From: Acidithiobacillus sp. YTS05
Lineage (GTDB): Bacteria; Pseudomonadota; Gammaproteobacteria; Acidithiobacillales; Acidithiobacillaceae
DNA: 64,000 nucleotides
Direction of reading: 5' to 3'
Assembly: GCF_024396695.1 (NCBI RefSeq)
Contig: NZ_CP094359.1
Coordinates: 248,001 to 312,000, forward strand
In this document: piece after piece, positions 9,527 to 19,413 of the stretch
Position numbering within the stretch: position 1 is the stretch's first letter
Layout of the letters: each line of letters starts with the position of its first letter
Notes under the pieces: model-generated
What the model was told of the DNA's origin: nothing
Seen by the model: only the letters and a program-made list of their open reading frames with translations
Databases searched by the model: none
Made by a program: the position numbers and the translations under genes

Positions 9527-9862
9527 TCACTCCTTTTCCATGGTACAGCGCAAGGGATGCTGATGCTGACGGGCATCAGCCGTGACCAGGGTGACCTTGG
9601 TTTCCGCGAGATCAAAGGGGTAGACCCCACAGATGCCTTTGCCTTGATTGTGCACCTCCATCATGATCTGGAGGGCGTCTTCGTGGCTCTTGTGAAAGTA
9701 TTCTTCGAGGATGCGTACTACATAGTCCATGGGAGTGAAGTCATCGTTGAGCAGACAGACCCGATACAGGCGCGGCTCGCGGATCTGGGTTTGCCGCTCC
9801 AGGACAGGTTGCTGAGGATTTCTTCGCGTTGCCACACCAATACTCCCAAAAACTCTCTCCAT
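9527..9862 (-). CDS. clpS: ClpS N-end-rule adaptor
   Basis: ClpS delivers proteins with destabilising N-terminal residues to ClpA. The 111-residue protein has a variable first 30 residues and then the family core, including LLNDDFTPMDYVV at 37-49, and a later EVHNQGKGICGVYPFDLAETK segment typical of ClpS. It lies directly upstream of clpA with a 3-base gap, the usual arrangement. Confidence 0.95.
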   Translation of the reverse strand: MERVFGSIGVATRRNPQQPVLERQTQIREPRLYRVCLLNDDFTPMDYVVRILEEYFHKSHEDALQIMMEVHNQGKGICGVYPFDLAETKVTLVTADARQHQHPLRCTMEKE

Positions 9863-9899
9863 TCATTGTGGCGCCTGATCCGGCTCCAGGCAAGGCAAA

Positions 9900-9925
9900 G
9901 GGCCGAAGAGAAACCCCTTCGGCCC
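9900..9925 (-). terminator. Hairpin after the PpiC gene
   Basis: Perfect 9-bp inverted repeat GGGCCGAAG (9900-9908) and CTTCGGCCC (9917-9925) with an 8-base loop, lying 25 bases past the PpiC stop and before clpS. On the minus strand it is followed only by a short T run (TTT then mixed bases), so termination may be partial. Confidence 0.6.
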
Positions 9926-9949
9926 TTGCAGCGCCAGAGTAACGAGAAA

Positions 9950-10726
9950 TTACTTGGTGATGTTGATGGTAGCCTTGCTCCGCAGATCCGATACGAACTT
10001 GGCGGCCTCCTGCTGCTGCAGCTGGGCCTTGATACGGTCCTGCATGGAGCTCAAGGAAGGCGGGGTGACCGGTCGGGTAGCCTGCACTTCGATGATGTGG
10101 TAACCAAATTGGGTCTGTACCGGGCCGACGGGCTTGTCGATGGGCGCCGTTTCCACAGCCTGCGCGAAGGGTGGTACCACCATGCCGGGAACGATCCAGC
10201 CGAGCTCGCCACCGTGTGCGGCACTACCCTTGTCGATGGAGTACTTTTCGGCAAGCTTGGCGAACTTCTGGCCTGACTTCAGATCGGCCATGATCTTGTC
10301 CGCCTCAGCCTTGGTCTTCACCAGGATATGGCGCACTTCATATTCTTTCTTGCCCATGGCCGCGACGAATTTGTCGTAGGCGTTCTGAACGTCGGCCTGG
10401 GAAACGGGATGGGCCTTGACATAGGATTCGACCGCGGCGTCCGCCAGGATCTGCCGCTTGGCCAGGCCCAGGCGTTCCTGCACCGCTGCGGACTGGGCTA
10501 GGCCGTGCTGATCCGCATACTGCGAGAGCACTTCCATGTTGACCAGATTCTGAATGACCTGCTCGCGAGCATTGGGCTCTTTCGCGAGGTCCGGGCTCAT
10601 GCTCATGATTTCCTGCACCTGGCTGTTGTCGATGGCATGACCATTGACGGTAGCCGCTGGCGCAGCGAAGACGGGCAGAGAAAAAGCACCGACCATGCCG
10701 GCGAGAACAACTGCGCGAAGTTTCAT
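9950..10726 (-). CDS. PpiC-type (parvulin) peptidyl-prolyl isomerase, exported
   Basis: A 258-residue periplasmic foldase candidate. Signal peptide MKLRAVVLAGMVGAFSLPVF ending at AAPA, then a SurA-like helical N-domain. The parvulin domain from about residue 130 carries EVRHILVKTKAEAD, GGELGWIVPGMVVPPF and the closing GYHIIEV. The ATG at 10726 follows CTGAAGGAAAACGC, a good ribosome site; longer readings of the frame add non-conserved sequence. It lies 49 bases after the DJ-1 gene on the same strand. Which client proteins it folds is unknown. Confidence 0.9.
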   Translation of the reverse strand: MKLRAVVLAGMVGAFSLPVFAAPAATVNGHAIDNSQVQEIMSMSPDLAKEPNAREQVIQNLVNMEVLSQYADQHGLAQSAAVQERLGLAKRQILADAAVESYVKAHPVSQADVQNAYDKFVAAMGKKEYEVRHILVKTKAEADKIMADLKSGQKFAKLAEKYSIDKGSAAHGGELGWIVPGMVVPPFAQAVETAPIDKPVGPVQTQFGYHIIEVQATRPVTPPSLSSMQDRIKAQLQQQEAAKFVSDLRSKATINITK

Positions 10727-10775
10727 GCGTTTTCCTTCAGTTTGATTGAGACGAAGCATTATCCATGGGGACAGA

Positions 10776-11363
10776 TCAAAGGTAAACCGGTGGCCTTTGC
10801 AAGGCCGTTTCCACCGCCATTCCCCGTTCCCGGCCAAAGAGCTGGACGACGAGGTCGAGAGCGAAGTCCATCGCGGTCCCCGGACCGCGGGAACTGGTAA
10901 GCGAACCATCGACAACGACGGTCGCAGTCTGAAATTGATAGTCTGTGCTCTGCGGATCGAGGGCGCCGGGATAACTGGTCACTTTTTTGTTGCGCAGTAC
11001 GTCCAGCTCGGCAAGCAAAGAGGGAGCCGCACAAATGGCCGCGACTCTCTCAGCACCGGCGCTACGCTCGATGATTTTGTTGCGCAAGCTGGTGGATTGC
11101 CGCAGGCGCTCCACCCCACCCGCTCCGCCGGGGAGCAGTAGCAGATCCATTGGCGCATCGGCACATTCGCTCCAACTGCAATCCGGCAGGAGGCGCACGC
11201 CCCGGGAGGCGGTGACCGCACGCGTGCCATCCACTCCGGCCAGACAGACCTCCGCGCCGGCGCGGCGCAGAATGTCGGCGCAAATTACCACCTCCATCTC
11301 CTCGCAACCATCGGCAATCGGAATGACTACTTTCGGTACTGGCGCCACCTTCTCCCCCTGCAT
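10776..11363 (-). CDS. DJ-1/PfpI/YajL-family protein
   Basis: A 195-residue member of the DJ-1 superfamily. It has VVIPIADGCEEME at the start and the nucleophile elbow AAICAAPSLLAE with Cys111, plus a late Arg/Gly-rich RGPGTAMDFAL segment typical of the YajL branch. Family members are linked to protection from oxidative or glycation damage, but the exact reaction is disputed. The ATG at 11363 is preferred; a GTG six bases upstream at 11369 directly follows the ctpA stop. Confidence 0.85.
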   Translation of the reverse strand: MQGEKVAPVPKVVIPIADGCEEMEVVICADILRRAGAEVCLAGVDGTRAVTASRGVRLLPDCSWSECADAPMDLLLLPGGAGGVERLRQSTSLRNKIIERSAGAERVAAICAAPSLLAELDVLRNKKVTSYPGALDPQSTDYQFQTATVVVDGSLTSSRGPGTAMDFALDLVVQLFGRERGMAVETALQRPPVYL

Positions 11364-11369
11364 TCTCAC

Positions 11370-12788
11370 TCAGGCAGCTTTGACCCTGGCGTCGGCATTT
11401 TTATCCCGACTGGGATAGATCGGTAACGGGACGACTTTTTTTACCGACTTTCCATCCTGCATCACCTCCACGGCATTGCCCTGCAGAATCTCCAGGGCCT
11501 TGCGCAGCACAAAATCGGTGGCCAGATCCGGACCCTCGGACGGCGTCTGCTTTTGCTGGTTGGTGGCGGGCGGTGTCGGCTCCGCAATCTCGAACTGTGG
11601 CTGCACTTTCTGACACTGGTCCGGCGCCTCGAGCATTCCCTCCAATTCCGATTCCTTGAGCAAAGCGGCATCGATCTGTCGCTCTTCCGGGTTGCTGGGG
11701 ACGATGGCAACGTTGGGGACGATTCCTTGCCCCTGAATGGAGCAGCCCGCTGGCGTGTAGTACAGCGCCGTGGTCAGTTTGAGTGCGCCACCGTTATCCA
11801 GGCGAATGACGGACTGCACGGAACCCTTGCCAAAGCTGCGACTACCGAGCACCAAAGCGCGGCCATCATCCTTAAGGGCGCCGGTCACGATTTCCGCAGC
11901 GGAGGCTGTACCCCCGTTGATCAATACGATCACGGGGGCACCATGCAGCAGGTCGGGACCATGGGCGCGAAAGCGCATGTCACTGCTCCCGGTGCGGCCC
12001 TTGGTATAGACGATCAGCCCCTGATTCAGGAAGGTGTCGGCGGTTTCCACTCCCGCCTGCAGTACCCCACCCGGGTTATTGCGCAAATCGAGAATGAGTC
12101 CCTTCAGTTTGCCATCGGCATCCTTTTCAAGCTCTTTGACGGCCGCCTGCACGGCATTGCCGGTGTTATCCTGGAACTGGCTGATGCGCAGATAGCCGTA
12201 GTCGGGGGCGATCATCTGGTAGCGCACACTCTGTACCTTGATGATGGCGCGCGTCAGGGTGACCTGCAGGGGGACGCTGCTGTGCGGTCGCAGCAGGGTG
12301 AGACTGACCTGGCTACCCGGCTTGCCACGCATCTCGTCCACCGCCTTCTGCAGACCCAGACCCTCCACCGCTTTGCCATTGATCTTGATGATGAGATCGC
12401 CAGCATGAATCCCTGCCCGCGCGGCGGGGGTGCCGTCGATGGGAGTGACCACCCGCAGGAGCCCATGATCCGGGGTGATCTCGATGCCCACGCCACCAAA
12501 GCGGCCATCGGTGAAGACCTGCATCTGTTTCCATTCCTTGGGAGTGAGATAGGCGGAATGTGGATCCAGGGCATGCACCATACCGGCGATGGCCCCTTGC
12601 ATCAGTTTCTGGTCGGAGCTAGGGTCGACGTAGTCCGATTTGATCAGCGCAAACACCTGGCTGAAGGTCTGGATTTCCTGGAGGGGAATGGTCTGACTCT
12701 CTTCTGCCCGGGCAGGAACCGGACCCAGAGCCAGGACCACGATGGTCAGGACGGGTATACAGATTTGCAGAATGCGCGTCGTCATCAT
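11370..12788 (-). CDS. ctpA: Carboxy-terminal processing serine protease (S41)
   Basis: A 472-residue exported protease that trims periplasmic proteins. Signal peptide to about residue 28 (ARAEE). A PDZ domain lies at 97-165 (GRFGGVGIEITPDHG, RAGIHAGDLIIKINGK). The catalytic core has LILDLRNNPGG, Ser296 in NGGTASAAEIV and Lys321 in SRSFGKGSVQ, the Ser-Lys pair of the family. The C-terminal 100 residues are Pro/Gln-rich and variable. Start chosen at the ATG with CTGGAG upstream. The gpmI-envC-ctpA order is common in proteobacteria and fits CtpA regulation of peptidoglycan hydrolases. Confidence 0.93.
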   Translation of the reverse strand: MMTTRILQICIPVLTIVVLALGPVPARAEESQTIPLQEIQTFSQVFALIKSDYVDPSSDQKLMQGAIAGMVHALDPHSAYLTPKEWKQMQVFTDGRFGGVGIEITPDHGLLRVVTPIDGTPAARAGIHAGDLIIKINGKAVEGLGLQKAVDEMRGKPGSQVSLTLLRPHSSVPLQVTLTRAIIKVQSVRYQMIAPDYGYLRISQFQDNTGNAVQAAVKELEKDADGKLKGLILDLRNNPGGVLQAGVETADTFLNQGLIVYTKGRTGSSDMRFRAHGPDLLHGAPVIVLINGGTASAAEIVTGALKDDGRALVLGSRSFGKGSVQSVIRLDNGGALKLTTALYYTPAGCSIQGQGIVPNVAIVPSNPEERQIDAALLKESELEGMLEAPDQCQKVQPQFEIAEPTPPATNQQKQTPSEGPDLATDFVLRKALEILQGNAVEVMQDGKSVKKVVPLPIYPSRDKNADARVKAA

Positions 12789-12808
12789 GGCTCCAGAACC
12801 TTGCACTG

Positions 12809-14242
12809 CTAGCGAATGAAATTCAATGGGTTGACCGGGTGACCCTGGCTGCGGATCTCGAGATAGAGGCCGTCATCGCCCATCTCACCGCCGCTGCCGA
12901 CCGTCCCTACCAGGCTACTGGTTTGCAGCTTCTGACCGACCTGCACGGCCGGCTTGGCCAGGTGCCCGTAAATGGCCAGAACGAGATTGGCTTGTTGGAC
13001 AATGACGATCTCGCCATAACCACGCAACGGACCGGCGTATAGGACCATGCCCGGGGCGATGGCGTGTACTGGCGTGCTCGCTGGCGCGGCAAAGGTAATC
13101 CCCTGCCAGTTCGGCCCGCCTTGTACCCGCGGCGTGCCAAAGAGATGGCGCACCGGCGCACTGACGGGAGGAGGGAAGCTGCCGTGACCCACGGCGCTGT
13201 TGGTTGGCGGGGCAATACTGGGCGTGGCCGGCGGAACCGTCGCAATTGGCGGAGCCTGCACCGGCGTTGGCGGGGGTGGCTGATGCAGCTCTTTCTGCAG
13301 CTGTTCGGCACGTTTTTGCTCGGCGGCGGCTTGCGCCGCGATCCGGGCACGCTCCTGCGCCGCGGCGCGCGCGGCAGCCCGCCGTTCTGCAGCCGCACGG
13401 GCCGCGGCTTGTTCTGCCGCCCGCCGCTCTGCCGCCAGACGTTCGGCCGCGCGTTTGCGTGCCGCAGCCTCGGCCGCCGCCCTTTCCGCTGCCAGTTGCT
13501 GCGCGTACTGCACCGAGAGCCGCTGCACCAAGCCGTTCAGAATATTGGCGTTGGCCTGCAGATTGGCAATCTTGGCCTGATCGGCGGCAATGCGCTTCAC
13601 CAGTTGTTCTTCCAGTGTGGCATGCTGATTCCGTTGGGCCTCCAGGGTGGTTTCCTGATGTTGCGTCTGCCCTGCCAGTTGCGCGAGATGGGACTCTTGT
13701 TGCTTTTTCCGCTCCTGCGTCTTGATGATCTCTTTGCCCGTTGTCTGCGTCTTCGCGATCAATTCTAGACGCGCCTTGGCCAAGGCCTGATAGTAGACGC
13801 TGAGGCGCCCGATTTCGGCCGGCTTTTCCGTTTGCAGCCAGACCGCGAGTGGGGTTTCCCCACCCAACATGTAGGCGGCGCGCAACTGCTCGGCGAGGAT
13901 TTTTTTCTGCGTTTGCAATTCTTGTTGCAGCTTGTCAATTTGACCTTGCAGTTTGCTGATTTCCTGTTGTGTTTGCTGGCGCTGCTGCTGAATGCCTTGC
14001 AGCTGGTGTTGGGTGGATTGGATACGCTGGTCGAGTTGGGCGATCTCGCTACGGAGCTCTGCCTGGGTTTTCTGCTTATCCGCCAACCGCGCCTGCAGCG
14101 CCGAAACATTCTGGTGGATGGACTCCAGGCGGGCCTTGTTCTCGTGAATTTTCTGCGGCAGATTGCTCGCCTGGGCGGCGCCGATGCCTACCCAGAAAAG
14201 GGCGCTGCCCAGCAGGACGGCAGTAGGGGTCAGATCCTTCAC
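12809..14242 (-). CDS. envC: EnvC-like murein hydrolase activator
   Basis: A 477-residue periplasmic protein. Signal peptide (about 1-25), a long coiled coil rich in Gln/Lys (about 30-230), an Ala/Arg/Glu-rich repetitive helix (about 245-310), a Pro-rich hinge, and a C-terminal LytM domain (about 385-475). The LytM domain ends LYLEIRSQG where active M23 peptidases have the HxH zinc motif, so it is a degenerate activator domain like EnvC, not an enzyme. GTG start overlaps the gpmI stop. Amidase targets are outside the window. Confidence 0.9.
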   Translation of the reverse strand: MKDLTPTAVLLGSALFWVGIGAAQASNLPQKIHENKARLESIHQNVSALQARLADKQKTQAELRSEIAQLDQRIQSTQHQLQGIQQQRQQTQQEISKLQGQIDKLQQELQTQKKILAEQLRAAYMLGGETPLAVWLQTEKPAEIGRLSVYYQALAKARLELIAKTQTTGKEIIKTQERKKQQESHLAQLAGQTQHQETTLEAQRNQHATLEEQLVKRIAADQAKIANLQANANILNGLVQRLSVQYAQQLAAERAAAEAAARKRAAERLAAERRAAEQAAARAAAERRAAARAAAQERARIAAQAAAEQKRAEQLQKELHQPPPPTPVQAPPIATVPPATPSIAPPTNSAVGHGSFPPPVSAPVRHLFGTPRVQGGPNWQGITFAAPASTPVHAIAPGMVLYAGPLRGYGEIVIVQQANLVLAIYGHLAKPAVQVGQKLQTSSLVGTVGSGGEMGDDGLYLEIRSQGHPVNPLNFIR

Positions 14243-15768
14243 GTATGCTCGATGAGACTTTTCCCGCTCATTTCCGGGGCCTTAGGCAGGCCGAGCAGCT
14301 GTAGTAGCGTGGGGGCGAGATCCTCCAGCGCGCCGCTTTCCTGCAGGCGGGCGGAGCGGCCAATATAGAGCAGGGGCACAGGGTTACAGGTATGCGCAGT
14401 GTGTGCCTGGCCGGTCTCCGGGTCGAGCATTTGTTCAACATTGCCATGATCCGCGGTGATCAGCACCTCGCCGCCGCGTGCCCGCACTGCCGGCACGATA
14501 CGGCCCAGGGCTTGATCTACGGCCTCCACCGCAGCCTTGGCGGCCTCCAGTTTGCCGCTGTGTCCGACCATGTCGGGGTTGGCAATGTTGCAGATGATGA
14601 CATCATGCTGACCAGCCTGCACCTCGGCAATCAGGCGATCTGCTAGATCCCGAACACTCATTTCCGGCTGCAGATCATAGGTAGCGACGCTGGGCGAGGG
14701 AATGAGAACGCGATCTTCCCCTTCAAAAACCTGCTCTTCGCCACCGTTGAAAAAGAACGTCACGTGGGCATATTTCTCGGTCTCGGCGATGCGCAGTTGC
14801 CGCATCCCAAAGCGGGAAATCCACTCTCCAAAGGTATTGCGCAGACGGCTCGGTGGAAAGGCTACCTGCACGGGAAGCTGCTCGCTGTACTCTGTCAGGG
14901 TGACGAAGGCCGAGAGTTTCGGCACGACCGCACGCGGGAAGCCGGAGAAGTCCGGCTCGACAAAGGCGCGGGTGATCTGGCGGGCGCGATCAGAACGAAA
15001 ATTGAGAAAGACGATGCTATCGCCGTCCTCTATCCGCGCCGCGGGTCCGATCCGCGCTGCAGGCACGAACTCGTCGCTTTCCACTTGGGTATAGGCCGCC
15101 TCCAGGGCGGCTTCGGCACTCGGATATTCCGTGCCAAGGCCCTGGGTGATGAGATCATAGGCCTTTTGCACGCGGTCCCAGCGGTGGTCGCGGTCCATGG
15201 CATAGTAGCGACCGATCAGGGTGGCGAGGCACCCGCCCTCCCGCGCCAAAGCGTCTTCTACTTTCCGCAGGGAGGCCGCCGCCGAACGGGGGGCGGTATC
15301 CCGCCCGTCGAGAAAGGCATGCAGATAGACCCGCTCGGCGCCGCGCTCCCGCGCCAGACGCAAACCGGCGATCAGGTGATCTTCGTGGGAGTGTACCCCA
15401 CCGGGAGAGAGCAGCCCGAGGATGTGCACCGCCTTGCCGTGTTGCTGTGCCGCATCCACGGCCTGCACCAGTGCGGCATTCTGGTAGAAGCTGCCATCGG
15501 CGATGGCACGATTGATCCGTTCGTACTCTTGATAGACGACCCGACCGGCACCGATGTTGATGTGCCCGACCTCACTGTTGCCCATCTGCCCGCGGGGCAG
15601 ACCGACCGAAGCCTCGGATGCCTGTAGCAGGGCATGCGGGTGGGTTTTCCACCAGCTATCCCAGTGCGGCGTGTGAGCCAGCGCAATGGCGTTATCTGCC
15701 GCCGCCTCGCGATAGCCCCAGCCATCGAGAATGAGCAATACCACAGGGCGAACGGACGATGTACTCAC
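14239..15768 (-). CDS. gpmI: 2,3-bisphosphoglycerate-independent phosphoglycerate mutase
   Basis: Interconverts 3- and 2-phosphoglycerate through a phosphoserine intermediate and needs manganese. The 509-residue length is typical. The start is [11 protein letters not shown], the catalytic serine is Ser65 in MGNSEVGH, and the metal site [11 protein letters not shown] lies near the C-terminus. GTG start after GAAGGAG. In an autotroph it links the Calvin cycle product 3-phosphoglycerate to pyruvate. Confidence 0.97.
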   Translation of the reverse strand: MSTSSVRPVVLLILDGWGYREAAADNAIALAHTPHWDSWWKTHPHALLQASEASVGLPRGQMGNSEVGHINIGAGRVVYQEYERINRAIADGSFYQNAALVQAVDAAQQHGKAVHILGLLSPGGVHSHEDHLIAGLRLARERGAERVYLHAFLDGRDTAPRSAAASLRKVEDALAREGGCLATLIGRYYAMDRDHRWDRVQKAYDLITQGLGTEYPSAEAALEAAYTQVESDEFVPAARIGPAARIEDGDSIVFLNFRSDRARQITRAFVEPDFSGFPRAVVPKLSAFVTLTEYSEQLPVQVAFPPSRLRNTFGEWISRFGMRQLRIAETEKYAHVTFFFNGGEEQVFEGEDRVLIPSPSVATYDLQPEMSVRDLADRLIAEVQAGQHDVIICNIANPDMVGHSGKLEAAKAAVEAVDQALGRIVPAVRARGGEVLITADHGNVEQMLDPETGQAHTAHTCNPVPLLYIGRSARLQESGALEDLAPTLLQLLGLPKAPEMSGKSLIEHT

Positions 15769-15805
15769 CTGACTCCTTCACAAACTTTTCCGACACCCGC
15801 GGATT

Positions 15806-18355
15806 CTAGCCAAGACTGGCGCCCTCCGCTACCAGGGGCGTCAGATGCCAGATATCGGCGTTGTATTCGCGGATGGTACGATCGCTGGAAAAGATCCCGC
15901 TCGCCGCCGTATTGCGGATGCTGAACCGCAGCCATTCATCCTGATCGCGCCACAGTCCTGCCACCTCCTGCTGTTTCTGCTTGTAACTGGTGAAGTCGGC
16001 GAGCACCATCCAGGGATCATGCGGAGAGAGTACGGCATCCAGCAGGCAATCAAAGAGGCCAAAATCGTAGGGATTGAAATAGCCGCTGCGGATGAGCTGC
16101 AAGACGCGCTCCAGATCCTGGTCGGCATCGATGAAGTGCTGCGGCTGATACTGCGCGCGCAGATGGGCGACCTCCTCGGCATTCAGGCCAAAGAGAAAAA
16201 AGTGCTCGGCACCTACGGCCTCACGAATTTCGATGTTGGCACCATCCAGGGTACCGATCGTCAATGCCCCGTTCATCATGAATTTCATGTTCCCGGTACC
16301 CGACGCCTCCTTGCCAGCGGTGGAAATCTGCTCGGAAAGATCAGTGGCGGTGCAGATCTTTTCCATCAGCGAGACCCGATAATCGGGCAGGAATACCACA
16401 CGCAACAGCCCATCGGTGTCGGGATCAGCATTGATGGTACGGGCGATCTCGTTGATAAAGCGAATGATGCGCTTAGCCATGAAATATCCCGGCGCCGCCT
16501 TGCCGGCAAAGAGCACATTGCGCGGCGTGAATCCTTCTAGATCACCGCGCTTGATGCGATCGTAGAGGTGTACCACATGCAGGGCGTTGAGCAACTGCCG
16601 CTTGTACTCGTGGATACGTTTGACCTGGGTATCGAGCAGGGCGCCGGGGATCATGGCCACCCCGGTCTGCTCGCTGATGATGTCAAAGAGTGCCGCTTTG
16701 TTGGCGGCGCGGACCTTGGCCCAGCTCTTGCGAAACCGACTGTCATCGGCAAAGGGCGAGAGTGTCTGCAGCCCGGCCAGGTCCTGCTGCCAGTCGCTGC
16801 CGATCTTGCCGCTGATCAGCTTGCATAACTCGGGGTTGGCAGACTGCAGCCAGCGGCGCGGGGTGACGCCATTGGTCTTGTTGTTGAAGCGTTCCGGCCA
16901 GAGCTGATAGAAGTCGTGAAACAGCTCGCGACACAGAAGCTCGGTGTGCAGGGCGGCAACACCATTGACGGAAAAGCTCCCGACCACCGCCAGGTTGGCC
17001 ATACGTACCATGGGATCCGGGCCTTCTTCGATCAAGGAGACACGGCTGAGCAGGCCGCTGTCACCGGGGTGGGTGCGCGCCACCTCGCGCAGAAAGCGCG
17101 CGTTGATCTCGTAGATGATCTCCAGCACGCGCGGCAGGAGCTGGCGAAAGAGACGCACCGGCCATCGCTCCAACGCTTCGGGGAGTAGGGTATGATTGGT
17201 GTAGGCCATGGTGCTGCTGGTGATCTTCCAGGCGGCGTTCCAATCCAATCCGTGTTCGTCGATCAGCAGACGCATGAGTTCGGCCACCGAGATGCTGGGA
17301 TGGGTGTCGTTGAGCTGGAAGACATGCTGCTCGGCAAAATGGGAGAATTTTTCCCCATGCTTTGCGACCCAGTCAGCTAGGACATCCTGCAGGCTGGCGG
17401 AGGCGAGGAAATACTGCTGGCGCAGACGCAATTCCTTGCCGTTTTCGCTGCTGTCGTTAGGGTAGAGCACCATGCTGATATGCTCGGCGGCATTTTTCGC
17501 GGCAACTGCCTCGGGATAGGCCCCCGCGTTGAATTCCCCGAGATCGAAGACGTCGGTGGCGGCGGCGCGCCACAGGCGCAGGGTGTTGACGACGTCATTG
17601 GCATAGCCAGGGATGGGAATGTCGTAGGGCACGGCCAGGACATCATGGGTATCTACCCAACGAAAGCGATTTTTGCCGGCAGCGTCGATATAGACTTCGC
17701 TGTGCCCGCCGTAGGGGATGCGACGTACCCGCTCCGGACGCTTGATTTCCCAGGGGTAGCCATTTTTGAGCCAATGGTCAGGTTCTTCGACCTGCTCGCC
17801 GTGGTGAATTTCTTGGCGGAACATGCCATAAGCGTAGCGGATGCCATAGCCCGTAACCGGTAGAGCGAGACTTGCGCAACTGTCGAGAAAGCAGGCAGCC
17901 AAGCGGCCAAGACCGCCATTACCGAGGCCGGCATCGGCCTCTTTTTCGGCCAGCTCGGCCAATTCCCAACCTTGGGAGGCCAAGGCCGTTTCGGCAGCCT
18001 CTTCGAGTCCAAGGTTGAGTAGGGTATTGTTCAGACTGCGCCCGAGCAGGAATTCCAGGGACAGGTAAAACGCCCGTTTCCCGCGCATTTCGGTGCGCCG
18101 TTCTTCGCTTTGGTTCCAGCGCTCTACCAAGCGATCGCGCAAGGCCATGCCCAGAGCGGTGTAGACGCTACGCGCAATCTTGTCGGTAGCGGCTTCGGCG
18201 ACGGGAACCCCCAGGCTGCGGAAGAGATAGTGTTGGCTGTCCTGACAAAGGGTCTCGGCATTCATGCCTAGGGGAGGGAGGGTACATTCGGCGCTCTTGC
18301 TGCGTTTGCGTATCACGACGGACTCCTTCTTCGCTGCAGGACTCGAGGTCAGCAT
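15806..18355 (-). CDS. glgP: Glycogen/starch/alpha-glucan phosphorylase
   Basis: A 849-residue GT35 enzyme releasing glucose-1-phosphate from glycogen. Seen motifs: NGGLGRLAACFLDS in the N-domain, FQLNDTHPSISVAELMR, LNALHVV, and the pyridoxal-phosphate site EASGTGNMKFMMNGA. The length matches the family. ATG start with AAGG upstream. It ends 37 bases before gpmI on the same strand, so the two may be co-transcribed and connect storage glycogen to lower glycolysis. Confidence 0.97.
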   Translation of the reverse strand: MLTSSPAAKKESVVIRKRSKSAECTLPPLGMNAETLCQDSQHYLFRSLGVPVAEAATDKIARSVYTALGMALRDRLVERWNQSEERRTEMRGKRAFYLSLEFLLGRSLNNTLLNLGLEEAAETALASQGWELAELAEKEADAGLGNGGLGRLAACFLDSCASLALPVTGYGIRYAYGMFRQEIHHGEQVEEPDHWLKNGYPWEIKRPERVRRIPYGGHSEVYIDAAGKNRFRWVDTHDVLAVPYDIPIPGYANDVVNTLRLWRAAATDVFDLGEFNAGAYPEAVAAKNAAEHISMVLYPNDSSENGKELRLRQQYFLASASLQDVLADWVAKHGEKFSHFAEQHVFQLNDTHPSISVAELMRLLIDEHGLDWNAAWKITSSTMAYTNHTLLPEALERWPVRLFRQLLPRVLEIIYEINARFLREVARTHPGDSGLLSRVSLIEEGPDPMVRMANLAVVGSFSVNGVAALHTELLCRELFHDFYQLWPERFNNKTNGVTPRRWLQSANPELCKLISGKIGSDWQQDLAGLQTLSPFADDSRFRKSWAKVRAANKAALFDIISEQTGVAMIPGALLDTQVKRIHEYKRQLLNALHVVHLYDRIKRGDLEGFTPRNVLFAGKAAPGYFMAKRIIRFINEIARTINADPDTDGLLRVVFLPDYRVSLMEKICTATDLSEQISTAGKEASGTGNMKFMMNGALTIGTLDGANIEIREAVGAEHFFLFGLNAEEVAHLRAQYQPQHFIDADQDLERVLQLIRSGYFNPYDFGLFDCLLDAVLSPHDPWMVLADFTSYKQKQQEVAGLWRDQDEWLRFSIRNTAASGIFSSDRTIREYNADIWHLTPLVAEGASLG

Positions 18356-18379
18356 AGAACCTTTTTATGGCCTTGAGAA

Positions 18380-18408
18380 GTGTCCGCAAGGTGCATATAT
18401 GCAGACAC
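18380..18408. promoter_or_regulatory. Palindromic element upstream of glgP
   Basis: A perfect 12-bp palindrome TGCATATATGCA (18392-18403) lies 37 bases before the glgP start, between the arms of a second inverted repeat GTGTC (18380-18384) and GACAC (18404-18408). Such nested dyads often mark an operator or an RNA hairpin. The identity of a binding protein is unknown. Confidence 0.4.
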
Positions 18409-18597
18409 CTGCCAACTGGATATGCGCAGGACGCTGGCTGGCGTCGCGCAGATTAGCGGTGCCCTTCCAACCACGCTTTGTAAATAGGAAAAATTTTTCA
18501 AAACGCTACCTCAGCAAGGCTGCGTCAGTACATAGATTGCGTGACCATGCGTACCCGCAGGGCTGTGCAAACGCGACTGATCGTCTCGAAGCGCGGC

Positions 18598-18924
18598 TCA
18601 CTTCGCAATCCCCAGGAACACAGCCAGACAACGCTCGACCTCCACCAGAGTATTCGCATCGATGTGTCCAAAAGCAGGTCCCACCTTATCGCGTTTGATG
18701 GTCATGGCCTTGTTCACCATGACTTGTGATGGTTTCTGCAAACCATTTTCCGTGCCCGGTTGAACGGTGATGCGAAGCAATGGCGCGTCAATAAGAGTGC
18801 TGGTGATTGGCAGCACGGTGATGCTGCCCAGGTCCCTGAACTGATTACTTTGAATGACCAGCGCGGGCCGTGGTTTGCCAAAGTCACCTTGCATGGCGAT
18901 GGTCACAAGGTCTCCGCGTATCAC
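18598..18924 (-). CDS. MazF/PemK-like toxin
   Basis: A 108-residue protein of the CcdB/MazF fold family, whose members are usually mRNA endonucleases. It begins MIRGDLVTIAMQGDFGKPRPALVIQSN, the family's RGD...G.RPALV opening, and has a central SITVLPITSTL strand. GTG start overlaps the stop of the antitoxin gene (GTGA), the usual coupling in such pairs. RNase activity and target site cannot be told from the sequence. Confidence 0.82.
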   Translation of the reverse strand: MIRGDLVTIAMQGDFGKPRPALVIQSNQFRDLGSITVLPITSTLIDAPLLRITVQPGTENGLQKPSQVMVNKAMTIKRDKVGPAFGHIDANTLVEVERCLAVFLGIAK

Positions 18925-19136
18925 TCCTCCGGCCAGCCATCAGCCAGGGCTTCATCCATGAACTGCTGCATGGCGGTGTCGGCACTATCGGCCTGGGCCA
19001 CAATCAGGCATTGGCGACGGCACTCTTCCGCGAAGTCCGGGCGGCGCGTGTCAGGCACCCAAATCTGCACCGGACGAAGCCCTTCCCTGCGCAGAGCTTC
19101 ACGGTGCTTTTGTACCCGCTGATTGACGTGCGCCAT
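18921..19136 (-). CDS. MazE-like antitoxin
   Basis: A 71-residue acidic-tailed protein beginning MAHVNQRVQKHREALRREGL and containing IWVPDTRRPDFAEEC, a pattern of MazE-type antitoxins that pair with MazF. The ATG at 19136 has GGAGG 7 bases upstream. The acidic C-terminus would wrap the toxin. It overlaps the toxin start by 4 bases. Pairs of this kind normally repress their own promoter, which would lie in 19137-19200. Confidence 0.8.
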   Translation of the reverse strand: MAHVNQRVQKHREALRREGLRPVQIWVPDTRRPDFAEECRRQCLIVAQADSADTAMQQFMDEALADGWPEE

Positions 19137-19189
19137 CGCCAAGCCTCCCTAGAGAACCATGCGACATCCTACCCACTCCATACGGTTAC

Positions 19190-19327
19190 ATGCAACAAGT
19201 CGTGAGAGACGTGTCGATCGGGAGAATAGCTATTCCGTTGGACGTGGAGATTGGGGACTTGAGGCCGTTGCTAGAGGTCAATACCCGGCCACTGGAAGCC
19301 GAAGAGGACATTACGCCTTGGGGCTAA
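19190..19327 (+). CDS. Possible 45-residue small protein
   Basis: An ATG-initiated frame (19190) encodes 45 residues including IAIPLDVEIGDLRPLLEVN and an acidic end EAEEDITPWG, stopping at TAA 19325-19327. No clear ribosome site precedes it. The composition (acidic, few stops in this frame, plausible codon use) looks protein-like, but I recognise no family. It may be the relic of a longer gene or chance. Confidence 0.25.
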   Translation: MQQVVRDVSIGRIAIPLDVEIGDLRPLLEVNTRPLEAEEDITPWG

Positions 19328-19413
19328 CACGGGTCTTTGGCAAGCTTGCCTTTTGCCGATTTCCTCGCCATGGTAGCCGCTCCGGAAAGCGGTGACGCAG
19401 GAGCAGGTAAACT

